In this document: in pieces, positions 19,316 through 27,658 of the stretch
How positions within the stretch are numbered: position 1 is the stretch's first letter
Layout of the letters: each line of letters opens with the position of its first letter
Assembly: GCA_020845495.1 (NCBI GenBank)
Contig: JADLFM010000035.1
Coordinates: 48,617-112,616 of the forward strand
Reading direction: 5' to 3'
Length of the DNA stretch: 64,000 nt
DNA from: Chloroflexota bacterium
Lineage (GTDB): Bacteria > Chloroflexota > UBA6077 > JACCZL01
The notes under the pieces: generated by a model
Told to the model about the DNA's origin: nothing
Seen by the model: the letters and a program-made list of their open reading frames with translations, nothing else
Database searches by the model: none
Made by a program: the position numbers and the translations under genes

Positions 19316-20632
19316 ATGGCCGAGGGAGCTTCTTCGGGCGGGGATGGGCCAGCGGTAGCGCCAGCCTGGGAACCGTCCGGCGGCATGCCGGCACTCAAGA
19401 TCACGGACGTCCGAGCGATCTGCACGGCGCCGGACGGCATCCGACTGGTGGTCGTGAAGGTGGAGACGACCGAGCCGGGCCTGTACGGCGTCGGCTGCGC
19501 GACGTTCACCCAGCGTCCACTGACGGTCGTCACGGCTATCGAGCAGTATCTGAAGCCGTTTCTTGTCGGGCGCGACCCGAACGACATCGAAGACATCTGG
19601 CAGGCGTCTTTCGTTAGCTCCTACTGGCGAAGCGGTCCGGTCCTGAACAACGCCATGTCTGGCGTCGACCAGGCGCTCTGGGACATCAAGGGCAAGCGGG
19701 CCGGCATGCCGGTCTACCAGTTGTTCGGCGGCAAGGCCCGCCGCGCGGCTGACGTCTACGTCCATGCCAACGGTCGTGACTTCGCGGAGCTCGAGGACCG
19801 TGCGCGTCAGTACGTCGAGCAGGGGTATCGCTACGTACGCTGCCAGATCCAGGTGGCTGGCTACTCGACGTACGGCACCGGCGGCTCCCAGATCACGCCG
19901 CAGGGCGCCCAGCCGATGCCGTCCTACCGGCTCACGGTCGGCCAGCGGCCCTGGGAGCCGCGCCCGTACTGTCGGCTGGTGCCGCGCATGTTCGAGCACC
20001 TCCGCGGCGCGCTCGGCGAGGAGGTCGAGCTCCTCCACGACATCCACGAGCGGGTTCCGCCGATCATGGCGATTCAGCTTGCGAAGGACCTGGAGCCATA
20101 CAAGTTGTTCTTCCTCGAAGATGTCTTCGCGCCAGAGGACAACGACTACTTCCGGCTCTTGCGTCAGCAGACCAGCGTCCCGATCGCGATGGGCGAGCTG
20201 TACGTCAACCAGCACGAGTACATCCCGCTGATCCGCGACCGCCTGATCGACTTCATCCGGGTTCACATCTCGGACATCGGCGGCCTGACGCCGGCTCGCA
20301 AGCTCGCGGCGTTCTGCGAGCTCTTCGGCGTGCGGACAGCCTGGCACGGCCCCGGCGACGTCTCGCCGGTCGGGCATGCGGCCAACCTCCAACTCGACCT
20401 GGCCTGCCACAACTTCGGGATTCAGGAGGCGCATCTGTTCGGGGAGCGGGCCCGTGAGGTCTTCCCCGGCTGCCCGGATATCCACGACGGCGCGATGTGG
20501 TCGAACGAGCAACCCGGCCTCGGCATCGACGTCGACGAGACGCAGGCCGCGAAGTACCCGTTCCCGGAGCATCCGCTCAACGGCGCCTGGCCGGAGATCC
20601 GCCGCGCCGACGGCACGGTCATCCGACCGTAG
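19316..20632 (+). CDS. Enolase-superfamily sugar acid dehydratase, ManD/RspA-like
   Basis: 438-residue member of the mandelate racemase/enolase superfamily, closest in motif pattern to D-mannonate dehydratases, which make 2-keto-3-deoxygluconate. The ManD-type catalytic Arg and Tyr are recognisable in YVRCQIQVAGYSTYGTGG. Metal ligands are Asp in LLHDIHER, Glu in FFLEDVFAPED and Glu in MGELYVNQ. The later His lies in AWHGPGDVSPVGHAAN, followed by NFGIQE as in ManD. About 25 extra residues precede the usual start, so MPALKITDV may be the true N-terminus. GGAAGGGG precedes ATG 19316. It is likely co-transcribed with the SDR upstream. Some family members act on gluconate or have little activity, so the substrate is not certain. 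Confidence 0.85.
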   Translation: MAEGASSGGDGPAVAPAWEPSGGMPALKITDVRAICTAPDGIRLVVVKVETTEPGLYGVGCATFTQRPLTVVTAIEQYLKPFLVGRDPNDIEDIWQASFVSSYWRSGPVLNNAMSGVDQALWDIKGKRAGMPVYQLFGGKARRAADVYVHANGRDFAELEDRARQYVEQGYRYVRCQIQVAGYSTYGTGGSQITPQGAQPMPSYRLTVGQRPWEPRPYCRLVPRMFEHLRGALGEEVELLHDIHERVPPIMAIQLAKDLEPYKLFFLEDVFAPEDNDYFRLLRQQTSVPIAMGELYVNQHEYIPLIRDRLIDFIRVHISDIGGLTPARKLAAFCELFGVRTAWHGPGDVSPVGHAANLQLDLACHNFGIQEAHLFGERAREVFPGCPDIHDGAMWSNEQPGLGIDVDETQAAKYPFPEHPLNGAWPEIRRADGTVIRP

Positions 20633-20855
20633 GCACCGCGGGCATGGGTGATGCTGCCAATACCTCCTGGCGAGAGCACGGCTCGATCCGAGGACGTCGA
20701 TTCGTCCGGAGATCGTTCGACCGCGACTGAGACCAGGGAGTAAGCCCAGTCGCACCGGTGGCCCGGCGATCCTGCCGAGCCACCGGCCGCCTGGCGTCGT
20801 GCTCCTCCTGAACTCGGGCCGCCACTGGCGGCGGCATTCAGACAAGGGGGACAGC

Positions 20856-22160
20856 GTGTCCGTTCACATGCGCGCTCGGGGTGGTCCGGCCGGTCGGCCA
20901 AGCGGGACCACGCACGAGAACCCGTTCGAGGATGTGTTGGAGCAAGTCGACCGTGCGGCTGGCGTGCTCGGCCTGCGCGACGACGAGGTCGAAATGCTCA
21001 AGCACCCGAAGCGTCAGGTGATCGTCGCGCTGCCGATCCCCATGGACGATGGACGTGTCCACGTCTTCACTGGCTACCGCATCCTTCACGACAACACGCG
21101 TGGCCCTGGCAAGGGTGGCCTCCGCTACCACCCAGATGTAGACCTCGACGAGGTGAAGGCGCTCGCGGCCTGGATGTCGTGGAAGTGCGCGCTAGTCGAC
21201 GTGGCGTTCGGCGGAGCGAAGGGCGGCATCGCCTGCGATCCGAGCGCGCTCTCGGTCAGTGAGCTCGAGCGGCTGACGCGACGCTACGCAGCCGAGATCT
21301 TCGACCTGATCGGCCCAAACCTGGACATCCCGGCCCCGGACGTCGGCACCAACGCCCAGGTGATGGCCTGGATCATGGACACCTACTCGATGAAGAAGGG
21401 GTACGTCGAACCGGGCGTCGTGACGGGCAAGCCGCCAGTTCTGGGCGGCTCCAAGGGGCGCGAGGACGCGACCGGGCGCGGGATCGTCATCACGACCCGC
21501 GAGGCGATGCGCTCTCTCGGACGTGACTTCGAAGGGGCGCGCATTGCCGTCCAGGGGTTTGGCAACGTCGGTTCGAACGCGGCCCGCTTGCTGGCCGAGG
21601 CCGGTGCAAAGGTGGTCGCCGTCAGCGACGTCAACGGCGGCATCTACCGCGCTGACGGGCTCGACATCCCGGCCGTGCTGCGCTACCGCGCCGAGCGCCG
21701 CTACGTAGAGGGCTTCCCCGGCACCCAGACGATGACGAATGACGAGTTGCTGACGCACGAGTGCGACGTGCTGGTGCCGGCCGCGCTCGAAGGGCAGTTG
21801 ACTGAGCAGAACGCTGGCCGAATTCGTGCCAAACTGATCGTCGAGGGAGCGAACGGGCCGACGACCGCCGAGGCCGACGAGATCTTAGCCAGTCGAGGTA
21901 TCCCGGTCGTGCCGGACATCATGGCCAACGCGGGCGGGGTGGTAGTCTCGTACTTCGAGTGGGTCCAGGACCGCTACGGCTACTTTTGGACCGAGGCCGA
22001 GGTGAACGAGCGGCTGGATGAGAAAATGCGCGCCGCGTATCACGTGCTCGTCGATGCCGCCGAGCGCTACGACCTCGGCCACGACTTGCGCACGGCGGCC
22101 TACACCGTGGCGATGAGCCGGATCATGGAGGCCCGCCGCATGCGCGGCCTGTACGCATGA
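20856..22160 (+). CDS. gdhA: Glutamate dehydrogenase (Glu/Leu/Phe/Val family)
   Basis: Oxidative deamination of glutamate to 2-oxoglutarate and ammonia, or the reverse, in the cytoplasm. 434 residues match the hexameric bacterial/archaeal class. The substrate-binding motif is GPGKGGLRYHPDV. The catalytic Lys region is KCALVDVAFGGAKGG, with the conserved Asp in DIPAPDVGTNA, and the nucleotide-binding motif is AVQGFGNVGSNAARLL. Start GTG 20856 follows AGGGGGA; an open frame from 20799 is judged non-coding upstream. It stands alone between the sugar acid genes and the convergent acyltransferase operon. Cofactor preference (NAD or NADP) cannot be decided here. Confidence 0.93.
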   Translation: MSVHMRARGGPAGRPSGTTHENPFEDVLEQVDRAAGVLGLRDDEVEMLKHPKRQVIVALPIPMDDGRVHVFTGYRILHDNTRGPGKGGLRYHPDVDLDEVKALAAWMSWKCALVDVAFGGAKGGIACDPSALSVSELERLTRRYAAEIFDLIGPNLDIPAPDVGTNAQVMAWIMDTYSMKKGYVEPGVVTGKPPVLGGSKGREDATGRGIVITTREAMRSLGRDFEGARIAVQGFGNVGSNAARLLAEAGAKVVAVSDVNGGIYRADGLDIPAVLRYRAERRYVEGFPGTQTMTNDELLTHECDVLVPAALEGQLTEQNAGRIRAKLIVEGANGPTTAEADEILASRGIPVVPDIMANAGGVVVSYFEWVQDRYGYFWTEAEVNERLDEKMRAAYHVLVDAAERYDLGHDLRTAAYTVAMSRIMEARRMRGLYA

Positions 22161-22224
22161 CGCGAGGAGCAAGCGGTGAGGGGGGCGTGCAGAACGCTGA
22201 TGTTCGCCCCCCGGAATGGCGGCC

Positions 22225-23559
22225 TCAGTTCAGTAACTCGGCCGCCTCACCCGCGGCAGCCAGCACTGCTCGATAGGCGCGGGCCGCCCAGGCGGCCGAG
22301 GCATCGGTGAGCGCCTGGGCACGGTCGTCCGCGCTAAACCGCCCGCACCGCGCCCGAAGGTCGGCGCTCTCGGCCTGCATCTGGTGCTCGATCTGCCAGA
22401 GATCCGCGACCGCCGCGGCAGCGGCCCGCGACTGCCGGCGTCGCTCGATCGCTGACCAGAGCCTTCCGTCGATGACGAACGACGGGACGCCGGCCGCCTC
22501 GACGAAGAACGGGGTGTAGATGCCGCTGGCCGGATGGCCGACCGAGACGAGCGCCCCGTGCGGGCCGCTTCCCACGGAGGCCGTGAAACCGGAGAGGGTC
22601 GAGTCCGAACAGATGGCGCGCGGTTCCGTCGACTCGTTCCTGGCGAGTTGGATCAGCCCAAACGAGCTCGCGCAGCCGTCCAGCGCCGCTGCGCCGTCCC
22701 GGGCGGCCAGAAAGCGGGTGTTCGTCTCGGCGTCGGGTGAAGACCGGTGCCACATGCCAGGGAGCAGGAAGTCGTTGGCACGTGCGACGGTCCGATCCTC
22801 GATCCAGGCGGCGTCGAGATCGTGGCGAGTGTTCTCGACGATCAGCGCCCGCTCGCGGTCGACGAACAGCCAGATCGAGCCGCGCGCCCCGTTGGTGTAC
22901 CAGCCCTGCCCCACGATCTCACGGACGATCTCGAGCGCTTCCTGACATGTAGCCGCCCGCTCCGCGATCAGCCGCAAGATCTGGGGGGTCGGCCAGCCAT
23001 CTGGGGCGGTGTCCTCGCTGAGCGAGCCGGCGTTCATGGCCCCGGCCAGTCCCTTCTCGTTGACGAAGTGGATCACGCCATGGTCGCCGCTGTCGCCGCC
23101 GCCCAGGTAGCGGTGGCAGCCGACGTCCTGGCGAATCCAAAGCCCCTGTGCCCGCGCGGCCGAGTCCCGGTTCTTGTGCAAGAGCGAATCGCCCGCTGCG
23201 CTCGCCCGACCCACTGAGACGAACGAAGTGCATTCATGCGGGGCGGGCGGTGGCGAGGGGGGCCGAGTCGTTCGGATGACGTACTTCTGGGCGACGTAGG
23301 CGGTGTAGTCCTCGGCGCTCACGCCGGCGGCCCCGGCGATTGCCGCCATCTCCGCGTGCCACCAGGGCGCCAGGCGGTCGACGATGCGCGTGTAGATCTC
23401 GGTTCTCCGCCGAATTTCCGCTATCCCGATGCCTTCGACCTCGACGTTGGTGAGGAAGTCTGCGAGATAGCGGCGGATGCAGGCGGACGTGGCCGTGCCG
23501 TAGCGGGCTCCCGCCTGCGCGGGTGTGCCTTCGAGCGTGACGAGATCAGTCGCAAGCAC
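22225..23559 (-). CDS. C45-type autoproteolytic acyltransferase/amidohydrolase
   Basis: Ntn-hydrolase related to acyl-CoA:6-aminopenicillanic acid acyltransferase (peptidase C45). The presumed nucleophile is Cys in HECTSFVSVGRASAAG, about residue 110, which would become the N-terminal residue after self-cleavage. The conserved HKNRDS motif follows about 18 residues later. Other family-like blocks are FVNEKGLAGAMNAG and NGARGSIWLFVDRERALIVENT. It has 444 residues. GTG 23559 has GGAGAG four nt upstream. As the last gene of the RpiR/AtuA/ABC operon, 15 nt after the permease, it probably hydrolyses an amide bond in the imported compound. A strict penicillin role is not implied. Confidence 0.85.
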   Translation of the reverse strand: MLATDLVTLEGTPAQAGARYGTATSACIRRYLADFLTNVEVEGIGIAEIRRRTEIYTRIVDRLAPWWHAEMAAIAGAAGVSAEDYTAYVAQKYVIRTTRPPSPPPAPHECTSFVSVGRASAAGDSLLHKNRDSAARAQGLWIRQDVGCHRYLGGGDSGDHGVIHFVNEKGLAGAMNAGSLSEDTAPDGWPTPQILRLIAERAATCQEALEIVREIVGQGWYTNGARGSIWLFVDRERALIVENTRHDLDAAWIEDRTVARANDFLLPGMWHRSSPDAETNTRFLAARDGAAALDGCASSFGLIQLARNESTEPRAICSDSTLSGFTASVGSGPHGALVSVGHPASGIYTPFFVEAAGVPSFVIDGRLWSAIERRRQSRAAAAAVADLWQIEHQMQAESADLRARCGRFSADDRAQALTDASAAWAARAYRAVLAAAGEAAELLN

Positions 23560-23574
23560 GGTACTCTCCAGGCG

Positions 23575-24516
23575 CTACCTGCGCAGTCGTGGGTCGAGGG
23601 CATCCCGCAATCCGTCGCCGAAGAGGTTGATGCCGAGCACCAGCAACGAGATGGCGGCGCCGGGGAAGGTGGCCAGCCACCAGGCTTGTCGCAAGAACTG
23701 CCGCCCATCGTTCAGCATACCCCCCCACGTCGGCTGCTCGGCCTGGACCCCCAGCCCGAGAAAGCTGAGTGCGGCCTCGGCGATGATGACGGTCGCCATC
23801 TCGAGCGTCGCCAGGACGAGGATCGGCGCCAGCACGTTGGGCAGGAGATGTTTGGCCACGATCCGCAGGCCGGTCGCGCCGCTGACCCGCGCCGCCAGCA
23901 CGAACTCCCGCTCGCGCAGCGACAGCACCTCACCCCGGATGATGCGGCAGTAGGCGACCCAGCCGGTCAGCACCAGCGCCAGGATCAGGTTCGTCAGGCT
24001 CGGGCCGAGCGCGGCGCTCAGCGCGATGGCCAGCACAAGCGACGGGAACGCCATCCAGATGTCGAGCACCAGCATGAGTGCGGCATCGAGGCGCCCCCGC
24101 CAGTAGCCCGCCACGGCGCCAAGCACGCTACCGAGCACTGCGCAGGCGCTGACGGTCGCCGCGCCCACGACGATCGAGACGCGCGCTCCGTAGATCAAGC
24201 GGCTCGCGATATCGCGGCCCAGATTGTCCGCCCCGAGCACGTACGCGGAACTGCCGCCCGTCATCCAGACCGGCGGCTTCAGGCGGCTGGTCAGGGTTTG
24301 CTCCTGGGGGTCGGACGGCGCGAGCAGCGGCGCGAGGAACGCCATCAGGACGAAACCCAGGTAGATGCCGGCCCCAACGAGCGCCGAGCGATTGCGCGCC
24401 AGCAACCCAAGCACGATGCGAAGCTCGCCGCGAGCCGTCTGAGGCCGCGCCGACGCAATCGTCGGCACCTGGTATGTCTCGATCTGGGGATCGGCGGTAC
24501 CCTTGCTGACGGCCAT
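23575..24516 (-). CDS. ABC transporter permease, DppC/OppC-like
   Basis: Inner-membrane permease of 313 residues from the peptide/nickel importer family. It has an N-terminal hydrophilic part, a first membrane helix (ALVGAGIYLGFVLMAFLAPLL) and the characteristic GADNLGRDIASRLIYGAR motif. Five more helices and the ATPase-contact loop EFVLAARVSGATGLRI complete it. Start ATG 24516 lies five nt after the DppB-like gene; the longer open frame overlaps that gene and is rejected. No ATPase gene (DppD/DppF) is in this operon, so the importer must share one encoded elsewhere. Confidence 0.93.
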   Translation of the reverse strand: MAVSKGTADPQIETYQVPTIASARPQTARGELRIVLGLLARNRSALVGAGIYLGFVLMAFLAPLLAPSDPQEQTLTSRLKPPVWMTGGSSAYVLGADNLGRDIASRLIYGARVSIVVGAATVSACAVLGSVLGAVAGYWRGRLDAALMLVLDIWMAFPSLVLAIALSAALGPSLTNLILALVLTGWVAYCRIIRGEVLSLREREFVLAARVSGATGLRIVAKHLLPNVLAPILVLATLEMATVIIAEAALSFLGLGVQAEQPTWGGMLNDGRQFLRQAWWLATFPGAAISLLVLGINLFGDGLRDALDPRLRR

Positions 24517-24521
24517 GAGGT

Positions 24522-25529
24522 TCAACTGAACCGAATGCGCGGGTCGATGACCGCGTACAGGACGTCGGTAAGGACGTTGAACGCCACTCGTGTGATCGCG
24601 AAGACGAGCACGATCCCCTGTAACAGGAAGTAGTCGCGCGCCCCGATGGCCTGGACCGTCAGCCGCCCTAAGCCCGGCCAGGCGAAGATCGTCTCGATCA
24701 CGATGGCGCCACCCAGGATCGTCCCGGCCTGCATGCCGACGATGGTCACCGTAGGGATCAGGGCATTTCGCAGCATGTGGCCCACGACCACCGCTCGCTC
24801 GCCGAGGCCCTTGGAACGAGCGCACGTCACGAAATCCTGACGGGCGACCTCGAGCATGCTCGACCGCACCAGCCGGGTGGTGTGGGCAGCCATCGAGGCT
24901 CCGAGGACGGCAGCCGGCATGATCAGGTGCGCGAGCGCATCTTTGAGAGCCGGCAGGTTGCCGGTCAGCAGACTGTCGAGCACGTAGAAGCCGGTGATCT
25001 CATGCAGCCCAACGCCGTACTCGAGGCGCCCGGAGACGGGCAAAATGCCCAGGGTGACGGCGAACACGATGATGAGCAGCAGGCCGACCCAGAACCCCGG
25101 CATCGAGATGCCGAGGATGGCCAGGATCGCCGAGGCCCGGTCGATCCAGGTGTGCTGCTCGATCGCCGAGATGACGCCGAGCGGGAGCGCGATGATGAGC
25201 GCGATCAGCAGGCTCACCGCCGCAAGCTCGATGGTGGCCGGCAGGTACTGCACCAGGACCGGTAGAACCGGCCGCTGGAGCATGAACGAGCGGCCGAAGT
25301 CGCCGACCGCCAGTTGACGCAGGTAGTTCAGGTACTGCACGACGGCCGGTTGATCCAGCCCCCACTGGGACCGGATCGTCGCCACTTCTTCCGGCGTATG
25401 GGTCTGCCCTTGCAGCATGATCATGACCGGATCGCCCGGAATGATCTGCATGATCGAGAAGGTCAGCACCGAGATGCCGATCAGCACCGGGCCAAGCAGA
25501 ACCAGCCGTCGCGCGAGGTACCGGAGCAT
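24522..25529 (-). CDS. ABC transporter permease, DppB/OppB-like
   Basis: 335-residue permease. The N-terminus reads RYLARRLVLLGPVLIGISVLT, with the family-typical IPGDPVMIMLQG after it. Six membrane segments are followed by the ATPase-contact loop DFVTCARSKGLGERAVVVGH, and the C-terminus is VAFNVLTDVLYAVIDPRIR. It heterodimerises with the DppC-like permease downstream. It lies 10 nt after the solute-binding protein gene in the operon. Confidence 0.93.
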   Translation of the reverse strand: MLRYLARRLVLLGPVLIGISVLTFSIMQIIPGDPVMIMLQGQTHTPEEVATIRSQWGLDQPAVVQYLNYLRQLAVGDFGRSFMLQRPVLPVLVQYLPATIELAAVSLLIALIIALPLGVISAIEQHTWIDRASAILAILGISMPGFWVGLLLIIVFAVTLGILPVSGRLEYGVGLHEITGFYVLDSLLTGNLPALKDALAHLIMPAAVLGASMAAHTTRLVRSSMLEVARQDFVTCARSKGLGERAVVVGHMLRNALIPTVTIVGMQAGTILGGAIVIETIFAWPGLGRLTVQAIGARDYFLLQGIVLVFAITRVAFNVLTDVLYAVIDPRIRFS

Positions 25530-25539
25530 AGGGTTGCCG

Positions 25540-27294
25540 CTATCCCTTCGTCACCTTGTGCAAGAAGAGGTACGCATCCATGCGGGGCGTGAAGCCGTTG
25601 ACGTTGGCGCGGGCGGCGGCCAGTGTCTGGGGCTGCCAGAGGAACGCCCACGGCGCGTCGTCGACGATCGTTTTGAGCGCCTGGGCGAAGATCTGCTGAC
25701 GCTTCGCGAAGTCGGAGGCAGCCCGCCCCTCGTCGATGAGCTTGTCAAGCTCCGGCCGAGAGTAGCCGGTGTCCTTGAACTGGGCGCGCTGCCCGCCGTG
25801 GAAGTGGCGATAGTAGGTCACGCCCGCATCCGCCGACGAGTCACCCCAGGAGCTGAAGTACATGTCGCACTCGCCGTTCGTCACCTTCTGGGTCAGGACG
25901 CCCGCCTCCATGACGTTGACGCGAGCCGTGACGCCGATCTGCTTCCACTGACCGGCAATCGCCTCGCAGACCTCCTTGGTTGGGGCGGCAGTGTCCAGGC
26001 TCAGTTCGAACCCGCTTCCTACGCCGGCCGCTGCCAGCAGCGACTTCGCCTTCTCACGGTCGAACGGGTAGCCGGTGACGGACTTATCGAAGCCGCGCGC
26101 CTCGGGGAAGAGGGGGCCGGGAATCGAGGTGGCGAGCCCGTTCATCAGGCTGTCGATAATCGCCTGCTTGTCGATCGCATGGTTCAAGGCCTGGCGGACC
26201 TGGACGTTGTCGAGCGGCTTCGTCTTGGTGTTGAAGCCGATGAACTGTACGACGGTGCTGGGCGCGGTGAGCGGCTTGATCTGGGAGTTCCCCTTGAGTT
26301 GCGGGGCGAGCGACGGCGGGATCTCGGCCGCGATGTCGATGCCGCCCGACTCGAGCTCGGCGAGCATCGTGGATGGGTCGGCGATGGGCCGTACGATCAG
26401 CGTCCCGACGCCGGGCGCGCCGTCCCAGTAGGCGTCGTTGGCCTCCATAACGACACGCTCGTCCTTCTTCCACTCCTTGAAGACGAACGGCCCGGCTCCA
26501 ATCGGCGCGCTGAAGAACGCGTCGCCCTTCGCCTCGACGGCCTTCATCGGGACGATCGCATGGTAGTTCAGAAACACCAGCGTCAGGGGATCGGCACGGT
26601 TGGTCTTGATGACGACGGTCGCATCGTCGGGCGCCTCGGTGGAGGCCACCATATCGAGCAGGCCGGCTCGGGGCGCCTTGCGGGCGGGATCGAGGGTCCG
26701 GTCGTAGCTGAACTTCACGTCCTTCGCGGTGACCGGCGTGCCGTCATGCCACTTCGCGCCGGCCCGCATCTTCAGTTCGAATGTCTTCTCGTCGACCTGC
26801 TTCCACGACTCAGCCAGATGTCCGCGTAGCTGCAAGTCGTTGGTCCGATGCAACGCCGAGTCGAAGATCAGTTGATGCACGTTCTGGGTCTGGCGCTGGC
26901 GGTGCATGGTCGGATCGAGCGTCTGGATGTCGGCCACCTGGGCGACGACCAGTTGAGGCCGCTGCGTCTTGGCGGCAGGGGCCGCGGTCTGAGCCGGGCT
27001 GGCCGCTTGCGCCGGTGCGGTGGCAGCGGCAGGAGCCTTGGCCGCCGGCGCGGTCGTCGCCTGAGCGGGCTGTGCCGGTGCCTCGGTGGGCTTCGCCGGC
27101 GCCGCGGCCGGCTTCGCGGGCGCCTCGGTAGGCTTCGCGGGCGCTTGTGCCGCGGGGGCAGCGGCCGGCGCAGACGGTCCGCAGGCGTTGGCGAGGAGCG
27201 CCGCGCCGCTCATGAGCGCCATCCGGCGAATGAGCGCGCGTCGGGTCAACTTACCGGATATGGGGGTCGGGGAGGTCGCATCATCGCGAATCAT
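25540..27294 (-). CDS. ABC transporter solute-binding protein, family 5
   Basis: Extracytoplasmic binding protein of 584 residues that delivers the substrate to the DppB/DppC-like pore. The signal region combines a Tat-like motif (TRRALIRRMALMSG) with a Cys in LLANACG, suggesting a Tat-exported lipoprotein. A long linker of repeated APAKPTEAPAKP units follows. The mature SBP_bac_5 domain starts near residue 115 (VVAQVADIQTLDPTMHRQRQ) and includes AGAKWHDGTPVTAKDVKFSY. ATG 27294 has GGAGAG eight nt upstream; the longer frame is spurious. Family members bind peptides, glycosides, opines and nickel, so the ligand is open. The neighbouring genes suggest an amide- or acid-containing molecule. Confidence 0.93.
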   Translation of the reverse strand: MIRDDATSPTPISGKLTRRALIRRMALMSGAALLANACGPSAPAAAPAAQAPAKPTEAPAKPAAAPAKPTEAPAQPAQATTAPAAKAPAAATAPAQAASPAQTAAPAAKTQRPQLVVAQVADIQTLDPTMHRQRQTQNVHQLIFDSALHRTNDLQLRGHLAESWKQVDEKTFELKMRAGAKWHDGTPVTAKDVKFSYDRTLDPARKAPRAGLLDMVASTEAPDDATVVIKTNRADPLTLVFLNYHAIVPMKAVEAKGDAFFSAPIGAGPFVFKEWKKDERVVMEANDAYWDGAPGVGTLIVRPIADPSTMLAELESGGIDIAAEIPPSLAPQLKGNSQIKPLTAPSTVVQFIGFNTKTKPLDNVQVRQALNHAIDKQAIIDSLMNGLATSIPGPLFPEARGFDKSVTGYPFDREKAKSLLAAAGVGSGFELSLDTAAPTKEVCEAIAGQWKQIGVTARVNVMEAGVLTQKVTNGECDMYFSSWGDSSADAGVTYYRHFHGGQRAQFKDTGYSRPELDKLIDEGRAASDFAKRQQIFAQALKTIVDDAPWAFLWQPQTLAAARANVNGFTPRMDAYLFLHKVTKG

Positions 27295-27325
27295 CGTCTT
27301 CGCTCTCCAGGCGCCAGATTGAAAC

Positions 27326-27658
27326 CTACACGTCGTCCCAGGGGATCGGAATGGTGAGTAGCGGAATGTACTGCTGGCAGCCGTACACGTCGGAGTCGCC
27401 GACATCGCCGCTGACGATTGGGCGGCGGAGGGTGATCTTGATCGCGTTGCCCGGTGGATAGTGCACAAACGCCGCAATCCGCGCGTCGTCGATGCCGTAC
27501 AGGTCGCGGATCAGGTCACGGGTGATGACGTCCGTCTCGCGGACGCGCTCGTAGGTCTCGAAATCGTCGAAGATGATGTCCAGCGTGTAATGGTTCGCGC
27601 CGGCGTTCTTACTGCGGATCGTCTTCGCCAGCCGGTGGAGGGGCACGGTGGCGGTCAT
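27326..27658 (-). CDS. DUF4387 protein (AtuA partner)
   Basis: 110-residue protein of the DUF4387 family, which usually sits beside or is fused to DUF1446/AtuA. The pattern LAKTIRSKNAGANHYTLDI and IVSGDVGDSDVYGCQQY matches the family as I know it. The start overlaps the stop of the DUF1446 gene by four bases (ATGA), indicating coupled synthesis and probably a complex. The biochemical role is not established. Confidence 0.88.
   Translation of the reverse strand: MTATVPLHRLAKTIRSKNAGANHYTLDIIFDDFETYERVRETDVITRDLIRDLYGIDDARIAAFVHYPPGNAIKITLRRPIVSGDVGDSDVYGCQQYIPLLTIPIPWDDV

Noticed and set aside
18992..20845. Long minus-strand open frame of over 600 codons opposite the SDR and dehydratase genes
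   Set aside because: It is antisense to two well-supported genes, with no recognisable domain and composition typical of shadow frames.
23236..26829. Plus-strand open frames of 460-470 codons opposite the ABC importer and acyltransferase
   Set aside because: The minus-strand products have full family motifs; the plus-strand translations do not.
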